A stretch of 64,000 bases of DNA from Bursaphelenchus xylophilus (GCA_904066235.2 CAJFCV020000004.1:11160001-11224000), one strand, 5' to 3'; counted from the stretch's first letter, positions 50,752-61,500 are shown. Notes: a model not told the origin generated them from the letters alone. Translations and numbers: made by a program.

Positions 50752-53312
50752 CGTTTTAAAACGGATTTTTTTACAAAGTGAAGCATGGCCCGGACATTGT
50801 TGCGGTGACCATCACCGAATTTCTTCAAATTTGGCTCATAGAAGACCCACAGGGCGTACACCGAAAGTGTCAAACGTTTTTGCGAAATTTGCATTATTCG
50901 AGGATTACTGTAACATTTTGTGTTTTGTAAAGTTCCTATTGTGATGGGCTGAGGGATGGAGCGTTGCGGATGAAACTTACCGACTGGATGTTTTCGACCA
51001 TGGCCATCATTTTCCTAATTGAAATGTTTTTTGTATCTCTTCATCTTTTGGTAGTACCGTAACCCTCAACATACCATATCGATTACTGCCAAAAATTGGG
51101 AAAAGTGTAACCAGTTTTTAAGCTTGATTATAAAGGTTGGACACACTCTCCGTAAAATAAGACCAAAAAATCCAAAATAAAAATGTAAGTTTTTGAGATA
51201 TACGCGTTCAAAGTTGCTATGTTCGGTTACTGTAAGACCAAAATAGAGATGATGAATTTTCAAACGGTACCATTGATTGCCACGCCTCACCCATTAATAG
51301 ACTAGCCTGAGAAAAATATTTTCAGATCAAAAAATTAATATCTGAGGCTTTATTTCAGGCTTTATACGATGGTTACTGTAGTTTCTAACTTATGTCAATT
51401 TCGCTAACCATTTTTTTTCAAATGACGCATTTAGACCAGCTATCCCATTGAGAAATGTGTGTACAACGTAAAAATCAAAAAATCAAGGTTACAGTACTAT
51501 CAATTCTTGAAATAAAGGGAGATTACAGTAGCCGTATCCGCTTTTTTCGCTGTTTGGCCGCGGCATTCTTTGGAGATGCTAGTGTAACCAAATTTGAGAC
51601 CGGAAATATGTTCAGAATATACAGGGGAGTATTTTAGCAAAAAATCGCAAAAATAAAAATATAAGTTTTTGAGAAAATCCGGGATTACGGTCATTTTGGG
51701 GGGTTTTTGGGCTGTTTGGCCGCGGCATTCTGTGGAGATGCTAGTGTAACCAAATTTGAGACCGGAAATATCTTCAGAATATACAGGGAAGTGTTTTAGC
51801 AAAAAATCGTAAAAATGAAGATATAAGTTTTTGAGAAAATCCGGGATTACGGTCATTTTGGGGGGTTTTTGGGCTGTTTGGCCGCGGCATTCTGTGGAGA
51901 TGCTAGTGTAACCAAATTTGGGACCGGAAATATCTTCAGAATATACAGGGTAGTATTTTAGCAAAAAATCCCGAAAGTAAAAATATAAGTTTTTGAGAAA
52001 ATCCCGGATTACGGTAATTTCGGACAGGAAATCCCCTAAAATCACCGTAATTTCGAAATTTCTCAAAAACGTATATTTTTATTTTCGGGATTTTTTGCAT
52101 AGGTACTTCCCAAGGCAGCGGAAATTTATTTCCGGTCGCAAATTTGGTTACACTAGCATCTCCAAAGAATGCCGCGACCAAACAGCCCAAAACCCCCCCA
52201 AAATGACCGTAATCCCGGATTTTCTCAAAAACTTATATTTTTATTTTCGCGATTTTTTGCTAAAATACTCCTCTATCCATTCTGAGTGAATTTCCAGTCT
52301 CAAATCTGGTTACACTAGCAGCTCCAAAGAATGCCGCGGCCAAAAAGCCCAAAAACCCCCTAAAATGACCGTAATCCCGGATTTTCTCAAAAACTTATAT
52401 TTTTATTTTCGCGATTTTTTGCTAAAATACTCCCCTGTATATTCTGAACATATTTCCGGTCTCAAATTTGGTTACACTAGCATCTCCAAAGAATGCCGCG
52501 GCCAAACAGCGAAAAAGCGGATACGGCTACTGTAATCTCCCTTTATTTCAAGAATTGATAGTACTGTAACCTTGATTTTTTGATTTTTACGTTGTACACA
52601 CATTTCTCAATGGGATAGCTGGTCTAAATGCGTCATTTGAAAAAAATGGTTAGCGAAATTGACAAAAGTTAGAAACTACAGTAACCATCGTATAAAGCCT
52701 GAAATAAAGCCTCAAATATTTATTTTTTGATCTGAAAATATTTTTCTCAGGCTAGTCTATTAATGGGTGAGGCGTGGCAATCAATGGTACCGTTTGAAAA
52801 TTCATCATCTCTATTTTGGTCTTACAGTAACCGAACATAGCAACTTTGAACGCGTATATCTCAAAAACTTATATTTTTATTTTGGATTTTTTGGTCTTAT
52901 TTTACGGAGAGTGTGTCCAACCTTTATAATCAAGCTTAAAAACTGGTTACACTTTTCCCAATTTTTGGCAGTAATCGATATGGTATGTTGAGGGTTACGG
53001 TACTACCAAAAGATGAAGAGATACAAAAAACATTTCAATTAGGAAAATGTTGGCCGTGGTCGAAAACAGACACACAAAAAGTTTTGGACTCATAGAACCA
53101 TCACCCGGCCCACAACCAACGCCACTTTATAAAATACAAAATGTTACAGTAATCCCGGAATGGATGAAATTTCGCGAAACCCTTCTTCGCTTTTTATCAG
53201 CATGTCCAGGCCCTTCTACTGGCCTAGTTTCAAGAAATTTGGTAATGGTCGTTGCAACAATGTCCGGGCCCCTTGGAGGGAAGCTTCAGTTTGTAAAAAA
53301 CTCTGTTTTAAG
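50752..53312. mobile_element. 2.5-kb giant palindromic element with 162-bp tandem repeats
   Basis: Symmetric about 52030. Outer arms are diverged (for example GGCCCGGACATTGTTGC near 50790 and GCAACAATGTCCGGGCC near 53255). Inner arms from about 51048 to 53010 are near-perfect: a 74-codon translation at 51066-51290 on the minus strand recurs at 52767-52991 on the plus strand with one difference. Each arm has three units containing GGCCGCGGCATTCTTTGGAG, spaced exactly 162 bp (51551, 51713, 51875; mirrored at 52178, 52340, 52502). No transposase. Confidence 0.85.
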
Positions 53313-54109
53313 TGCCAATTATAATTGGTTTATCTAATTAATTACATAAAGGAAATGATGGCTTCATTGAGAACAATCTCCTGGCCAAGATTATTAAACG
53401 TATTTCTTTGCCCGCGGGGGATTAGTGGCAGAAATATCATTTCTTCGGAGAGTCGAAAAATTCAAACTGTTGCCATCTCCAATTTTTAATTCAAATTTTA
53501 CGTCACACCCGAACTTCTCTGCTTGGCCTAATCCAGCTCAAAGAATGAGTAAATTTGCCCTTTATTTTCTATTTACGGTCGTCTCTTCGGCAAAAGTTTG
53601 ACTCATTACAAGATCTTCTAGCCTTGTGAGCGTTTAAGCCGGTATGCGCCCACGTTCAACTTTTTTGTAATCTTAGAAGGCCATTGCGCACTTTATGAAA
53701 ATGCTGGTAGCATTTCATTACCTATAGGCTGTCATTGCTCTCAAAATTTCTAAAAAAATGCGTCATTAGCAGGGCAGATCAATTTTTTTTCACGCTGTGC
53801 ATAAAGCGGAAATTTTTCATATTTGTTCTGCGATAATGCGTTGAGGCTTAGAGGCTTAGAGAACTATCCCAGAGTTTCTTTGTTTTGGCTTGTTATCAGT
53901 GTGAACTTAAGCAGATATAAGTGAGGAGGCTATAGTCAATAGAGCAGGACAATAGAGTTCTGATGACAATTTTTTTGAGGCTTTGCGGAAAGATAGCGAC
54001 CATTTTTTGACTACGTCTCTGTGGATTTTCCCTGTGAACTTTGCAACCGAAGGACTATGGGTTTGTCATTTCCCGTGATGATTTGATCCAAAATGCGCTG
54101 TTTGTGTCC
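53313..54109. other. No gene or repeat recognised
   Basis: Unique AT-rich sequence with no motif-bearing open frame. Confidence 0.35.
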
Positions 54110-54330
54110 AATTTTTTATCGACAAAAAACGCAGCAAATTTTTGCCTCCTAGATGGTTCATTTCTGAGCCCGAAAAATAATGAAATGTTAAAGTTTCAAA
54201 AAAAAACTGAAAACACAGTTTTGCAGAGGAGAAAAAACTGTTTGAAATAAATATCTTCCCTTTGCCAAATAACTAACAATTCTTGTAAAATAAAGCGATG
54301 AAAAAAACGAGCGAACTTTCTGGAAAATCG
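54110..54330. repeat. Dispersed repeat, copy 2 of 2
   Basis: Matches 27055-27270: GAGCCCGAAAAATAATGAAA, CAGAGGAGAAAAAACTGT, TGTAAAATAAAG and GCGAACTTTCTGG in the same order. Confidence 0.6.
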
Positions 54331-54532
54331 AATTTTTCGGGCCCAAAAAACATATTCTATGCTGCACAGGATCCACCATTTTTGTATCAGGAATAAACGA
54401 AAAGCAGCGGCTTTTGCTCTCTTGAATTTCCGATTGTTTCTGCAAGGCGCCAGCTACAGAAATCACATATATTTACATTAAGCTGAGGGTTCTCAAATTG
54501 CTGTTTTGGAGCGATGTCTGTTGCAAAACTTG

Positions 54533-54610
54533 AGACTAGTCCGTTCGCAAAACTGCTGCCGTGATTTACGGCACGCATCGTGAGAAAACAGTGCACGTTG
54601 GACTGTGAAA
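54533..54610. mobile_element. Family D left-end fragment
   Basis: ACTAGTCCGTTCGCAAAACTG then ATTTACGGCACGCATCGTG; no right half. Confidence 0.55.
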
Positions 54611-54703
54611 TTTGTTGCTTTTGGACCGTACAATATACTTGTTTTTCACTCGCATCCTGTCTTTTTCATGCATGGTTCAAACCACCGAAATGATTCGGTC
54701 CGA

Positions 54704-54832
54704 ATGGTGCACCTGACGAATTGTGCACCTGGCTGAACGGTGCACCTAGGCGAATTGTGCACCTGGGTGAACAGTGCACTTGATATTTTTTTTTTTTTTG
54801 AACAGTGCACCTAGGCGAACAGTGCACCTTGA
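54704..54832. repeat. GGTGCACCTAGGCGAA minisatellite
   Basis: Seven or so degenerate units of about 18 bp (GGTGCACCTGACGAATT, GTGCACCTAGGCGAA, GTGCACCTGGGTGAACA), interrupted by a T15 tract. The unit core GTGCAC is palindromic. Confidence 0.75.
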
Positions 54833-54844
54833 AATAAGTTTCTT

Positions 54845-55070
54845 TGTGTATAATTGAAGAAAATTTGAAAGATTTTCGTTTCGGGACAAGGAAAAGGATT
54901 TTTTTTTGGAAAATTTAACAAAATTTGAAAGGTTTTCGCTTCGGGAGAGGGAAAAAGGATTTTTTTTTAATTTTTAAAAAATTTGAAATGTTTTCGTTTC
55001 GGGACCAGGAAAAAATAATTTTTTGTGAATTATGGAACAAAATTTGAAAAGTTTTCGCTTCGAGACAGGA
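54845..55070. repeat. Tandem repeat of about 60-70 bp, four units
   Basis: Four successive units, each with AAAATTTGAAAGGTTTTCG-type text then CTTCGGGA and GGAAAAAGGATTTTTTTT. Units begin near 54860, 54912, 54970 and 55030. Confidence 0.7.
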
Positions 55071-55812
55071 ACAAAAGAAACGCAACCGGACTAGTAAAAA
55101 TATGGCCAATAATACGCTCTTTTTGACCGTCTCCGAAGATTCGTTGAACATCTTCGGCTGCCCTGCAAAGTTCTAGTTGAAATTTTTAGTAATCGATAAT
55201 TGCTAAAAAGTCACCTAATCACAGAACATGCTCAAAGATTAACGAAAAAATTGCTGTTCGAGCACTTGAATTTATAATCCACTCTCAGGTTCCGACAGAT
55301 TTATGTAAACATTTCGGATCCGTCTGATGCGGCCTCTTCGGCCATTCTTACGAAAGTGAAATTACCCTTCAATTAGAGGGGGATCTTGTCCGCTCCTAAT
55401 CCTGCAAATAACTTTGTCTCAACAAAGGAGTCTTCGCCGTCTGCACGAGGAATCTGCGGACTTTTTTGAACTAAACCGGCTTATGTGGATGTCATCAAGC
55501 TGAGCCGAATAAAGGCCGATTTGTGAGGTATTTTCGGGGGTTGCGGTGAGTACGAATTTTTGCATGGAACGTCTTATAACTATTCTATTTCTATCGTAGA
55601 GTTACGAAAAAAAAATTCGTAATTTTCACAAAAACAGAACACGCAAAATTTTGGCGAAAAAAGGTTTTTTTCTGGCCGTTCTCCGCATTTTGCGCACTCT
55701 CTCGTTGCAGGGGGAATTGTTGAATTTAATCTATATATTTACAATAAAATTGTTATGGGGGCTGCACATGCATTCAAAAATTTTTAAAAAACTTGAGGCA
55801 CTTTCTTTATTA
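55071..55812. other. No gene; degraded family C fragments
   Basis: Family C landmarks appear at about 55560-55730 (TTCTATTTCTATCGTAGAGT, GCCGTTCTCCGCATTTTGCG). No frame with a domain. Confidence 0.35.
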
Positions 55813-56540
55813 TCAGTCTGTCGGTAAAATAATGAGCACAATGTTGATGTTTCGATCGCTTTTTGAAGTATTAGGTTGAGTCAAAATTATCCGGCGGTTT
55901 TATTGGCGCTTTTTATGTAAGTTAAAATTTGCGTTTTGTTAATGTTTTTTTAATAAAAATTATCTTTGCTATTTAGTTAATAAAATGTGTTTCGAAAACC
56001 ATACTCTTATCCGCCGTATTATGCTCTACCATTTCGAGAAAAGTTGGAAGTCGGCACAGTCATTTCGCGATCTCAACGAACTTTTCGGCGAAGGAAAAAA
56101 ATCGGCAGGTGTTTCGTCCAAAGGAGTACCAAAAGACGTCCACTGTAAGAAGGCTACGTGGTATGTGTGGTGGGACAGAAGCGGAATCATCCACTGGGAA
56201 ATCGTGTCTATTTTTTGTTCCTTCGCCGAAAAGTTCGTTGAGATCGCGGAATGACCGTGCTGACTTCCAACTTTTCTCGAAGTGGTAGAGCATAATGTGG
56301 CAAATATGAGTATGGGTTTCGACTGCCATTTTATTAACCAACCAGAGAAGATTATTTTTATAAAAAAAGATTAACAAAACATAAATTTTAACTTACAAAA
56401 AACGCGCCAATAAAACCGCCGGATAATTTTGACTCAACCTAATAAAAGGAAATTTGATTTTGTCGCGGTCGTCATTTCCCCGACAGCGATGCAGTTTTCG
56501 ATGCGACAGAATGCTCATTATTTTCCCGACAGACTCATAT
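55813..56540. mobile_element. Family A element interrupted by a mariner derivative
   Basis: Left A end TATCAGTCTGTCGGTAAAA to ...TTTTTGAAG (55868). The right A part resumes AAAAGGAAATTTGATTTTGT and ends CTCATTATTTTCCCGACAGAC. Removing the insertion and one TA restores the A interior TGAAGTAAAAGGAAATTT. Confidence 0.88.
55871..56442. mobile_element. Palindromic mariner deletion derivative
   Basis: Inverted ends TTAGGTTGAGTCAAAATTAT between TA dinucleotides (55869-55870, 56443-56444). The arms (about 55871-56093 and 56218-56442) each start with the same transposase N-terminus, in opposite directions: MCFENHTLIRRIMLYHFEKS on plus from 55985 and HICHIMLYHFEKSWKSA on minus. The plus frame then jumps to ATWYVWWDRSGIIHWE, matching the internal VWWD-type segment of mariner transposases. 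The catalytic domain is otherwise gone. Confidence 0.85.
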
Positions 56541-57004
56541 AAATACTATATACACCATAAAGCGGCCAATTTCAATAAATATTCAATTTTTACGGCTTCC
56601 ACAAAATTCTGACAAGGTCTGTTTTTGTACTCATTAAAAAAACATCATACTGCTTAAGCGGTTGTGCAATTAAAATTAGCTACGATCCGGTCCCTCTACG
56701 ACTTTAATTACTTATTTTCCTGCCCATTCATCAATAATTTAATACGTATTCCATTAAGCTCTTTGTGTGCGAATATGTTTTTATCAGGTATTCCGGCGGG
56801 GGGACAGTGATTCACGTTACGTGTAATGCGGGATTATCCACAATTCTGTGTAGTTTTATTGTAATGTTTTTGTAGTTAAAGTCCGAGTTTCTGCAACTGC
56901 ATAACGGCAAAAAAAGAATAGCAAAAAAGAATATTTTTAAAGCAAACTTTTGGACTAAAAAAGAAGCCATTTGTTATAGAAGGAAATCAAAGTAGGGCCC
57001 TTCA
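56541..57004. other. AT-rich spacer, no gene
   Basis: Contains several TAAT cores (TTTAATTACTTATTTTCC, AATAATTTAATACG) in unique sequence. No repeat family recognised. Confidence 0.3.
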
Positions 57005-57085
57005 TCCTGGCTTAAAACTGGCTGCGAAAACCTCTGAAATTGTTTGTTAAAGACAGGCTTTGTTGTACGAGATTTTCCGTGCAGA
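57005..57085. repeat. Dispersed repeat fragment
   Basis: GCGAAAACCTCTGAAATTG then TTTGTTAAAGACAGGCTTTG, matching the repeat at 22800, 23430 and 32245. Confidence 0.55.
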
Positions 57086-57112
57086 TGCGCACAAGTATCA
57101 AGCCTTCTCATA

Positions 57113-57259
57113 TAGCCTGTCGGGGAAATAATATGGATAGTTGTCGAGCCCTGAAATCACCCATCTTCTCCTTACGACAGCTCGCGGGGAATTTGGTTCG
57201 CAACTGCGGCGAGGCGAGATATTTTGTCTCCACAAATCAACATTATTTTCCCGACACAA
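57113..57259. mobile_element. Family A element with variant interior
   Basis: Left end TAGCCTGTCGGGGAAATAAT, interior ACTGCGGCGAGGCGAGATAT, right end AACATTATTTTCCCGACAC. Confidence 0.8.
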
Positions 57260-57268
57260 TGGAATTAC

Positions 57269-57383
57269 TCTATCGGGAAAATAATGAGCAATCTGTCGCG
57301 TTGGAAATCGCACGGCTGCCGAGAAAATGAATTATGTCACGGCAAAGTCAAATTGCTTTTCACAGCGATCGGGCAGCGACATC
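57269..57383. mobile_element. Family A element, right end lost
   Basis: Left end TCTATCGGGAAAATAATGAG; interior GCACGGCTGCCGAGAAAATG and CAAAGTCAAATTGCTTTTCA. It stops at GATCGGGCAGCGACA. Confidence 0.75.
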
Positions 57384-57972
57384 TTCATTTCGGCTCTTCC
57401 TGAAAGACGCGTGCTAAAAACGTGCTTGAAACCATCAAAAAGTTCAATAAAACTTACGTCAAAATTTCAGTAAACTCATCATAATTTTACCAAAGCTTAC
57501 TAAAGATTCAAAAATTAACTTGCAAATCTAATTAATATATACTTATTCATCATCATATAATGTGTTTCCTATCCCCTTTATTACTCCTTTGACGACTTTC
57601 AGCTGTCTTTAGCCCCCTTGTTCTTTCTCAACCAGCATACAAACACTGTTAAACAGTATTTTACAATCGAATTTATGGAGTTAAAAACCAAAAATAAACC
57701 TAATACTCCGGTAATTGGCTTTTTTTGGGTTCTCCTCACACCGCCTCCCGCCCAATTATGACTGCTGACTATTGCCGGGCATTAATTGGGCCGGAGCTTA
57801 AGTTGATTCAAATTATTTCCTCCTGAACTTTTCGGCAAACTTGTTTTGCCCTCATGTTTTCCCCTAATCAAGCTGAGACTGTTAGGACAAAAACGCTACG
57901 GCGCTTCCGAGTCGCTCATTAAAAGCGGGCGAACGTGGTGTAGGAAAGTTCGAACTTTTGCACGTGAGAAAT
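57384..57972. other. Unique spacer with a possible regulatory island
   Basis: 57735-57960 is repeat-free and GC-richer, with CCCAATTATGACTGC, GGCATTAATTGGGCCG and CCCCTAATCAAGC (homeodomain-type cores). No gene is visible. Regulatory function is speculative. Confidence 0.25.
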
Positions 57973-58125
57973 AACGGTCTGTCGGGAAAATTGTGATGGC
58001 TATGTCGCTGCGCAAATCACGTCGCTAAAGTAAAAAGCAGTTGGATTTTGGAGCGAGACAAATAACTTACTTGACGGCGATGCGGTTTTCGAAGGGTGTG
58101 TTCATTATTTTCGCGACAGACTGAT
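57973..58125. mobile_element. Family A element (diverged)
   Basis: Left end ACGGTCTGTCGGGAAAATTG, right end TTCATTATTTTCGCGACAGAC. Confidence 0.8.
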
Positions 58126-58137
58126 AAAGGTTTGGGT

Positions 58138-58460
58138 GCCAAGTTTGCCATTTGCGACACTCAAATTTTGATCAAATTTGGCTCAAATTTAGAATGTTTT
58201 TTAGGGCATACATCAGGTTTCTAACACTAAATTTTTAGTCTGGAATTTGGCGGAGGCGGTTATTTTTGCGGAAACGAACGACATTTTTAAGGCAAAGTTA
58301 TGAGAAAATTTGGTCGTCTAAAAAGGTTTTCCCCGCAAAACCGGTAGAGATATGGCCCAGAGTTTTCTTTTCTCCAACCGCTCTCCACATTTTGCCTACT
58401 CTCTCGGCACTAAAGATCGTGCCTCGGCGGCTGCTGCAAATTACGGGCTAAAGTTATAAA
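58138..58460. mobile_element. Family C fragment
   Basis: Left arm TTTGCGACACTCAAATTTTG and interior CCAACCGCTCTCCACATTTT. The right terminus is missing. Confidence 0.55.
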
Positions 58461-58498
58461 AAAAAAATTTATACATCTTTCGGATATCTCCGTACTAA

Positions 58499-58913
58499 CA
58501 GGTGAAGTGCTCCAAGTGCGACGCTCAGATTTTGATGAAACTTAGCACAAATTTAGAATAATTTTTTACAAGATATAAGCGAGAATCCTAGCTCGCGCTT
58601 TGCGGAAACAACCGAGATTTTTAGATCGAAACTCGGCAAAAATTTAGAAGCTTTTTGCCGAAGTTCGGCACAAAAATTTTCATGCTTATCTCTACCGTAA
58701 AGGATAATGTTTTTACAAAAAAATCAAATTTTTCCGCACGAAACTGCCAAAGTTATGGCCAAAAAGCGTTTTTCCCTCTGACCGCTCTCCACGTCTAGCG
58801 TGCTCTCTCGGCGGCAAAAATCGTTCGATATCTCGGCGGCGTTAGTCCATACCCGACGTGTGTGCAAAATTTAAAGAAAATCTGAGCATCGCACTTGGAG
58901 TACTTCCCTCGTA
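58499..58913. mobile_element. Family C foldback element
   Basis: Left end CAGGTGAAGTGCTCCAAGTG then CGACGCTCAGATTTTGATG; right end TCTGAGCATCGCACTTGGAG then TACTTCCCTCG. It is inverted relative to the copy at 5935-6362 in its interior order. Confidence 0.82.
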
Positions 58914-60266
58914 AGCTTTATCGTTTTAAAAAAAATCAAAACACTAAAATTTTTTCTGTGAATTCAATTTTCAACGTTCATCACCAGAGTCATTATTTAT
59001 GTTACTTTCAGACATCGTATTTTACCAACGCCCTATCCTTTCCAAATCTTCCGCGAGATGCACATTCCTCACCCCATTTGCACTGTCTGCAATGGTATCA
59101 TCCTATTTAGTCTGGCTGTTTATGGGGTGTGTTAATGTGCCGGAAGCTCTCTTCAAAACAAAAATTTTTGCAAAATTTCTAAGTGGCCATTTTTATAATT
59201 TATTTTGGGTCTTTGTGCTAATAAGAGCTTGTCATATTTGGGCTGCGTGGTACAAAATTTGTAAAAAAAATGGGCGTGATACTTGGAATGATTCTCTTGT
59301 TAAAAATTGGCCATTACTCACATAAACATACTTCGAATCGACATATAATATCAATATATATCAGCATATTAATTTTATCTGCGTACGTGAAAAATTTTAG
59401 TGCACATGTTCGCAGGGATTAATGGGATTTTCGTAAGCTCAAATTCTACAGTAAGAATGATTTCTTTCGCTTCTGGAAAGCACGTTCTGAGAGCCTACGA
59501 TTTCGGAGGGCATTTTTTCATTTTAAATTTGAGGCAATACATGTCTGGATTGAGTAATAATGGCCAAAGGGCGATATAAATCAAAAATTCAGGATTTTTT
59601 AAATTCGAAATTCGAGGTTGCCAAGAACGTTTGATCTTTTAAAAGTAAGAAAGTCGAGGGTAAATGAATCGCCTTTTTGGGAGGTCTAGTCCATAAAATG
59701 GAAGGGTGAGGAAATAGTAGTAGGTGGCAGGGGCGTAGCTGACCAAAAATGCAGAGGTCGGCTCATGGGGAGGGGTACAATGTAAAAAATCTTTTTTTTT
59801 AATCTTTTGCGCCTTCAAATGACCTTGGTCCCCCCCCCCTAGCGAAAACTTGCAACTTTTTGGCAATTTCCTTCTCTGTTCTCAACATCAACCTTATCGA
59901 AAACCCCAAAAAATCCGATATTTCTTAGTGATTTTCAACTGAAAAACTTCGAAATTTCACGGTGATTTTCAACCGAAAAACATTGTTTTTTGGGGCAGGA
60001 ATGCCACTACTTCAGAAGGTCGTAACGACCTCAGTTTGCATGTTAAAATCTTGCTATTTTGTAGACAAAAATTAATGTCGCTTAAACATATGTATTCCAA
60101 AAACGAAGTCTCTGCGCCGCCTTCGCCGGAAGTTATAGCCTCTGACTTTCTTTCACGTTTTTTGTAAAACCCTGTAGTTTTTGTTTTACATTGACCCCGG
60201 CAGTGGTCCTCACCCTCCTTCACCCTCTCCCCCTTAGCTACGCCCCTGCGGTGGCCCAAAAAAGCG
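58914..60266. other. No gene or clear repeat
   Basis: Mixed AT-rich unique sequence. The 108-codon frame at 58999-59325 is hydrophobic (FLSGHFYNLFWVFVLIRACH) but has no family match I recognise and no supporting splice sites. Confidence 0.3.
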
Positions 60267-60274
60267 TTCGCAGG

Positions 60275-60777
60275 TAGACATAGCTCGTCGGCCGGCCCGG
60301 GCCGAAAATCTCGGCCCGGCCCGTCGGCCTGAAGGGTTCCGGCCGGCCCGGCCCGTTTCAAATTTTTCGTCGGCCCGGCCCGGCCCGTTTTAAATTTGCT
60401 TCGGCCCGGCCTGGGCCGGCCCATTGAAACGAAAGTCTCCCCAAGTCTAACTCCTTATGACCAAATTTTTTTCTATCATCATGTAAATGGATAAATACTG
60501 TGTTCCATAGCTATCTAAAAACAAAAATACCTTTAAAAAAACCAATTGTGTCTTGACATTGCGTTTATTTTCATTATCAAACCCAATTTTCGCTTCAAGA
60601 TTCTGGATTTTAAATATTCCGGGCCGGGCCGGGCCGAAACGCCGGCCCGGCCGACGGGCCGGAAATGGTCCGGCGGGCCCGGCCGATCTGAAATCGGGCC
60701 GACGGGCCGAAATTTCGGCCCGGCCCACGGCCCGGCCCAGGCCGGCCCGGGCCGGCCCGGCCCGAGAGCCATGTCTA
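60275..60777. mobile_element. hAT-like foldback element, GGCCCGG-rich
   Basis: Inverted ends TAGACATAGCTC and GAGCCATGTCTA. The 8-bp direct duplication TTCGCAGG lies immediately outside (60267-60274 and 60778-60785). The outer 130-180 bp of each arm is dense GGCCCGGCC/GGCCGGGCC text around an AT-rich centre. No transposase. Long Pro/Arg/Gly frames across it are by-products of the GC-rich repeats. Confidence 0.88.
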
Positions 60778-61049
60778 TTCGCAGGTCTTCGTAATGCGTG
60801 GACGCATGCTGTCGGCATTGCGACAAATGCTTATTTTGCGCGACATTACCTTTTTTTCTCCTTTTCAGCAACGTTCATTTCGCACTGTGCGGAGGCGCAG
60901 TTCACCGATAATCTTAGTCATCGCTGTTTAAAAAAATTGCGACAGGTTTTTGGGCGGCGGCGCCCTTTATACAGACACGTCAAGACCTCTGGCGCACCTA
61001 GTGCCCAAAGTAAGCACTAAGTGAGCCAAGAGCCCGGTTGTCACAAGTC

Positions 61050-61095
61050 CTTCCAATGTCGCTCCTTCACAGGTTGGAAGGAGTGACATTGGAAG
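61050..61095 (+). ncRNA. Short near-perfect hairpin, candidate small structured RNA
   Basis: CTTCCAATGTCGCTCCTTC (61050-61068) pairs with GAAGGAGTGACATTGGAAG (61077-61095), with one G-T position and an 8-nt loop. It is in unique sequence. It could be a tiny foldback remnant, a miRNA-like hairpin or a protein-binding dyad. I have no evidence of transcription. Confidence 0.25.
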
Positions 61096-61199
61096 AGTAT
61101 TTTCTGACCTACGGTGTCCAGAATTTGCTAAAATCGGCTTATCCTTAAATTCAGAACACTTTTAAATTTTTTTCTATTTTTTTCCTAACTCTTGAAAAC

Positions 61200-61500
61200 A
61201 GTTTCAATTACCGCTAATACCCCTCTATTAGCCCGCTAATCATCCGGATAATACCTTTTCTTTCCAGCTTAACGCCTTCGGATTAGCGTAGTTTGTTTTT
61301 CCCCTTTTGTTTTATACTTTATCTACGTTTTTACATTGGCCAACAAATAGTAAGATATACTCATTATAGATAAGACCCATAAATGGCAGAGGGTACTCCG
61401 CCTGTTTCGTTGTAATTGGAGCCCTAATCTGCTGTCTAGCGGCTTCTTATTGCTGCTGGGTGGCTGAATTTTCGGTGCAAGACGGAGGACGAGATGGTTA
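61200..61500. promoter_or_regulatory. Candidate regulatory island with CTAAT/GGATTA sites
   Basis: Within 120 bp: CCGCTAATACC, CTATTAGCC, CGCTAATCATCCGGATAAT and TTCGGATTAGCG. These are repeated cores of OTX/K50-type homeodomain sites in both orientations. Unique sequence, no gene. Function inferred only from clustering. Confidence 0.25.

Noticed and set aside
51500..52290. Long minus- and plus-strand frames with repeated PKMTVIPDFLKNLYFYF-type units
   Set aside because: They are the 162-bp tandem unit read in frame (162 is a multiple of three) on both arms of the palindrome.
58999..59325. Hydrophobic 108-codon frame as a membrane protein
   Set aside because: No family resemblance, no splice or poly(A) context; AT-rich DNA easily yields Phe/Leu/Ile-rich frames.
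60447..61020. Pro/Arg/Gly-rich frames up to 155 codons
   Set aside because: They translate the GGCCCGG arrays of the hAT-like element.
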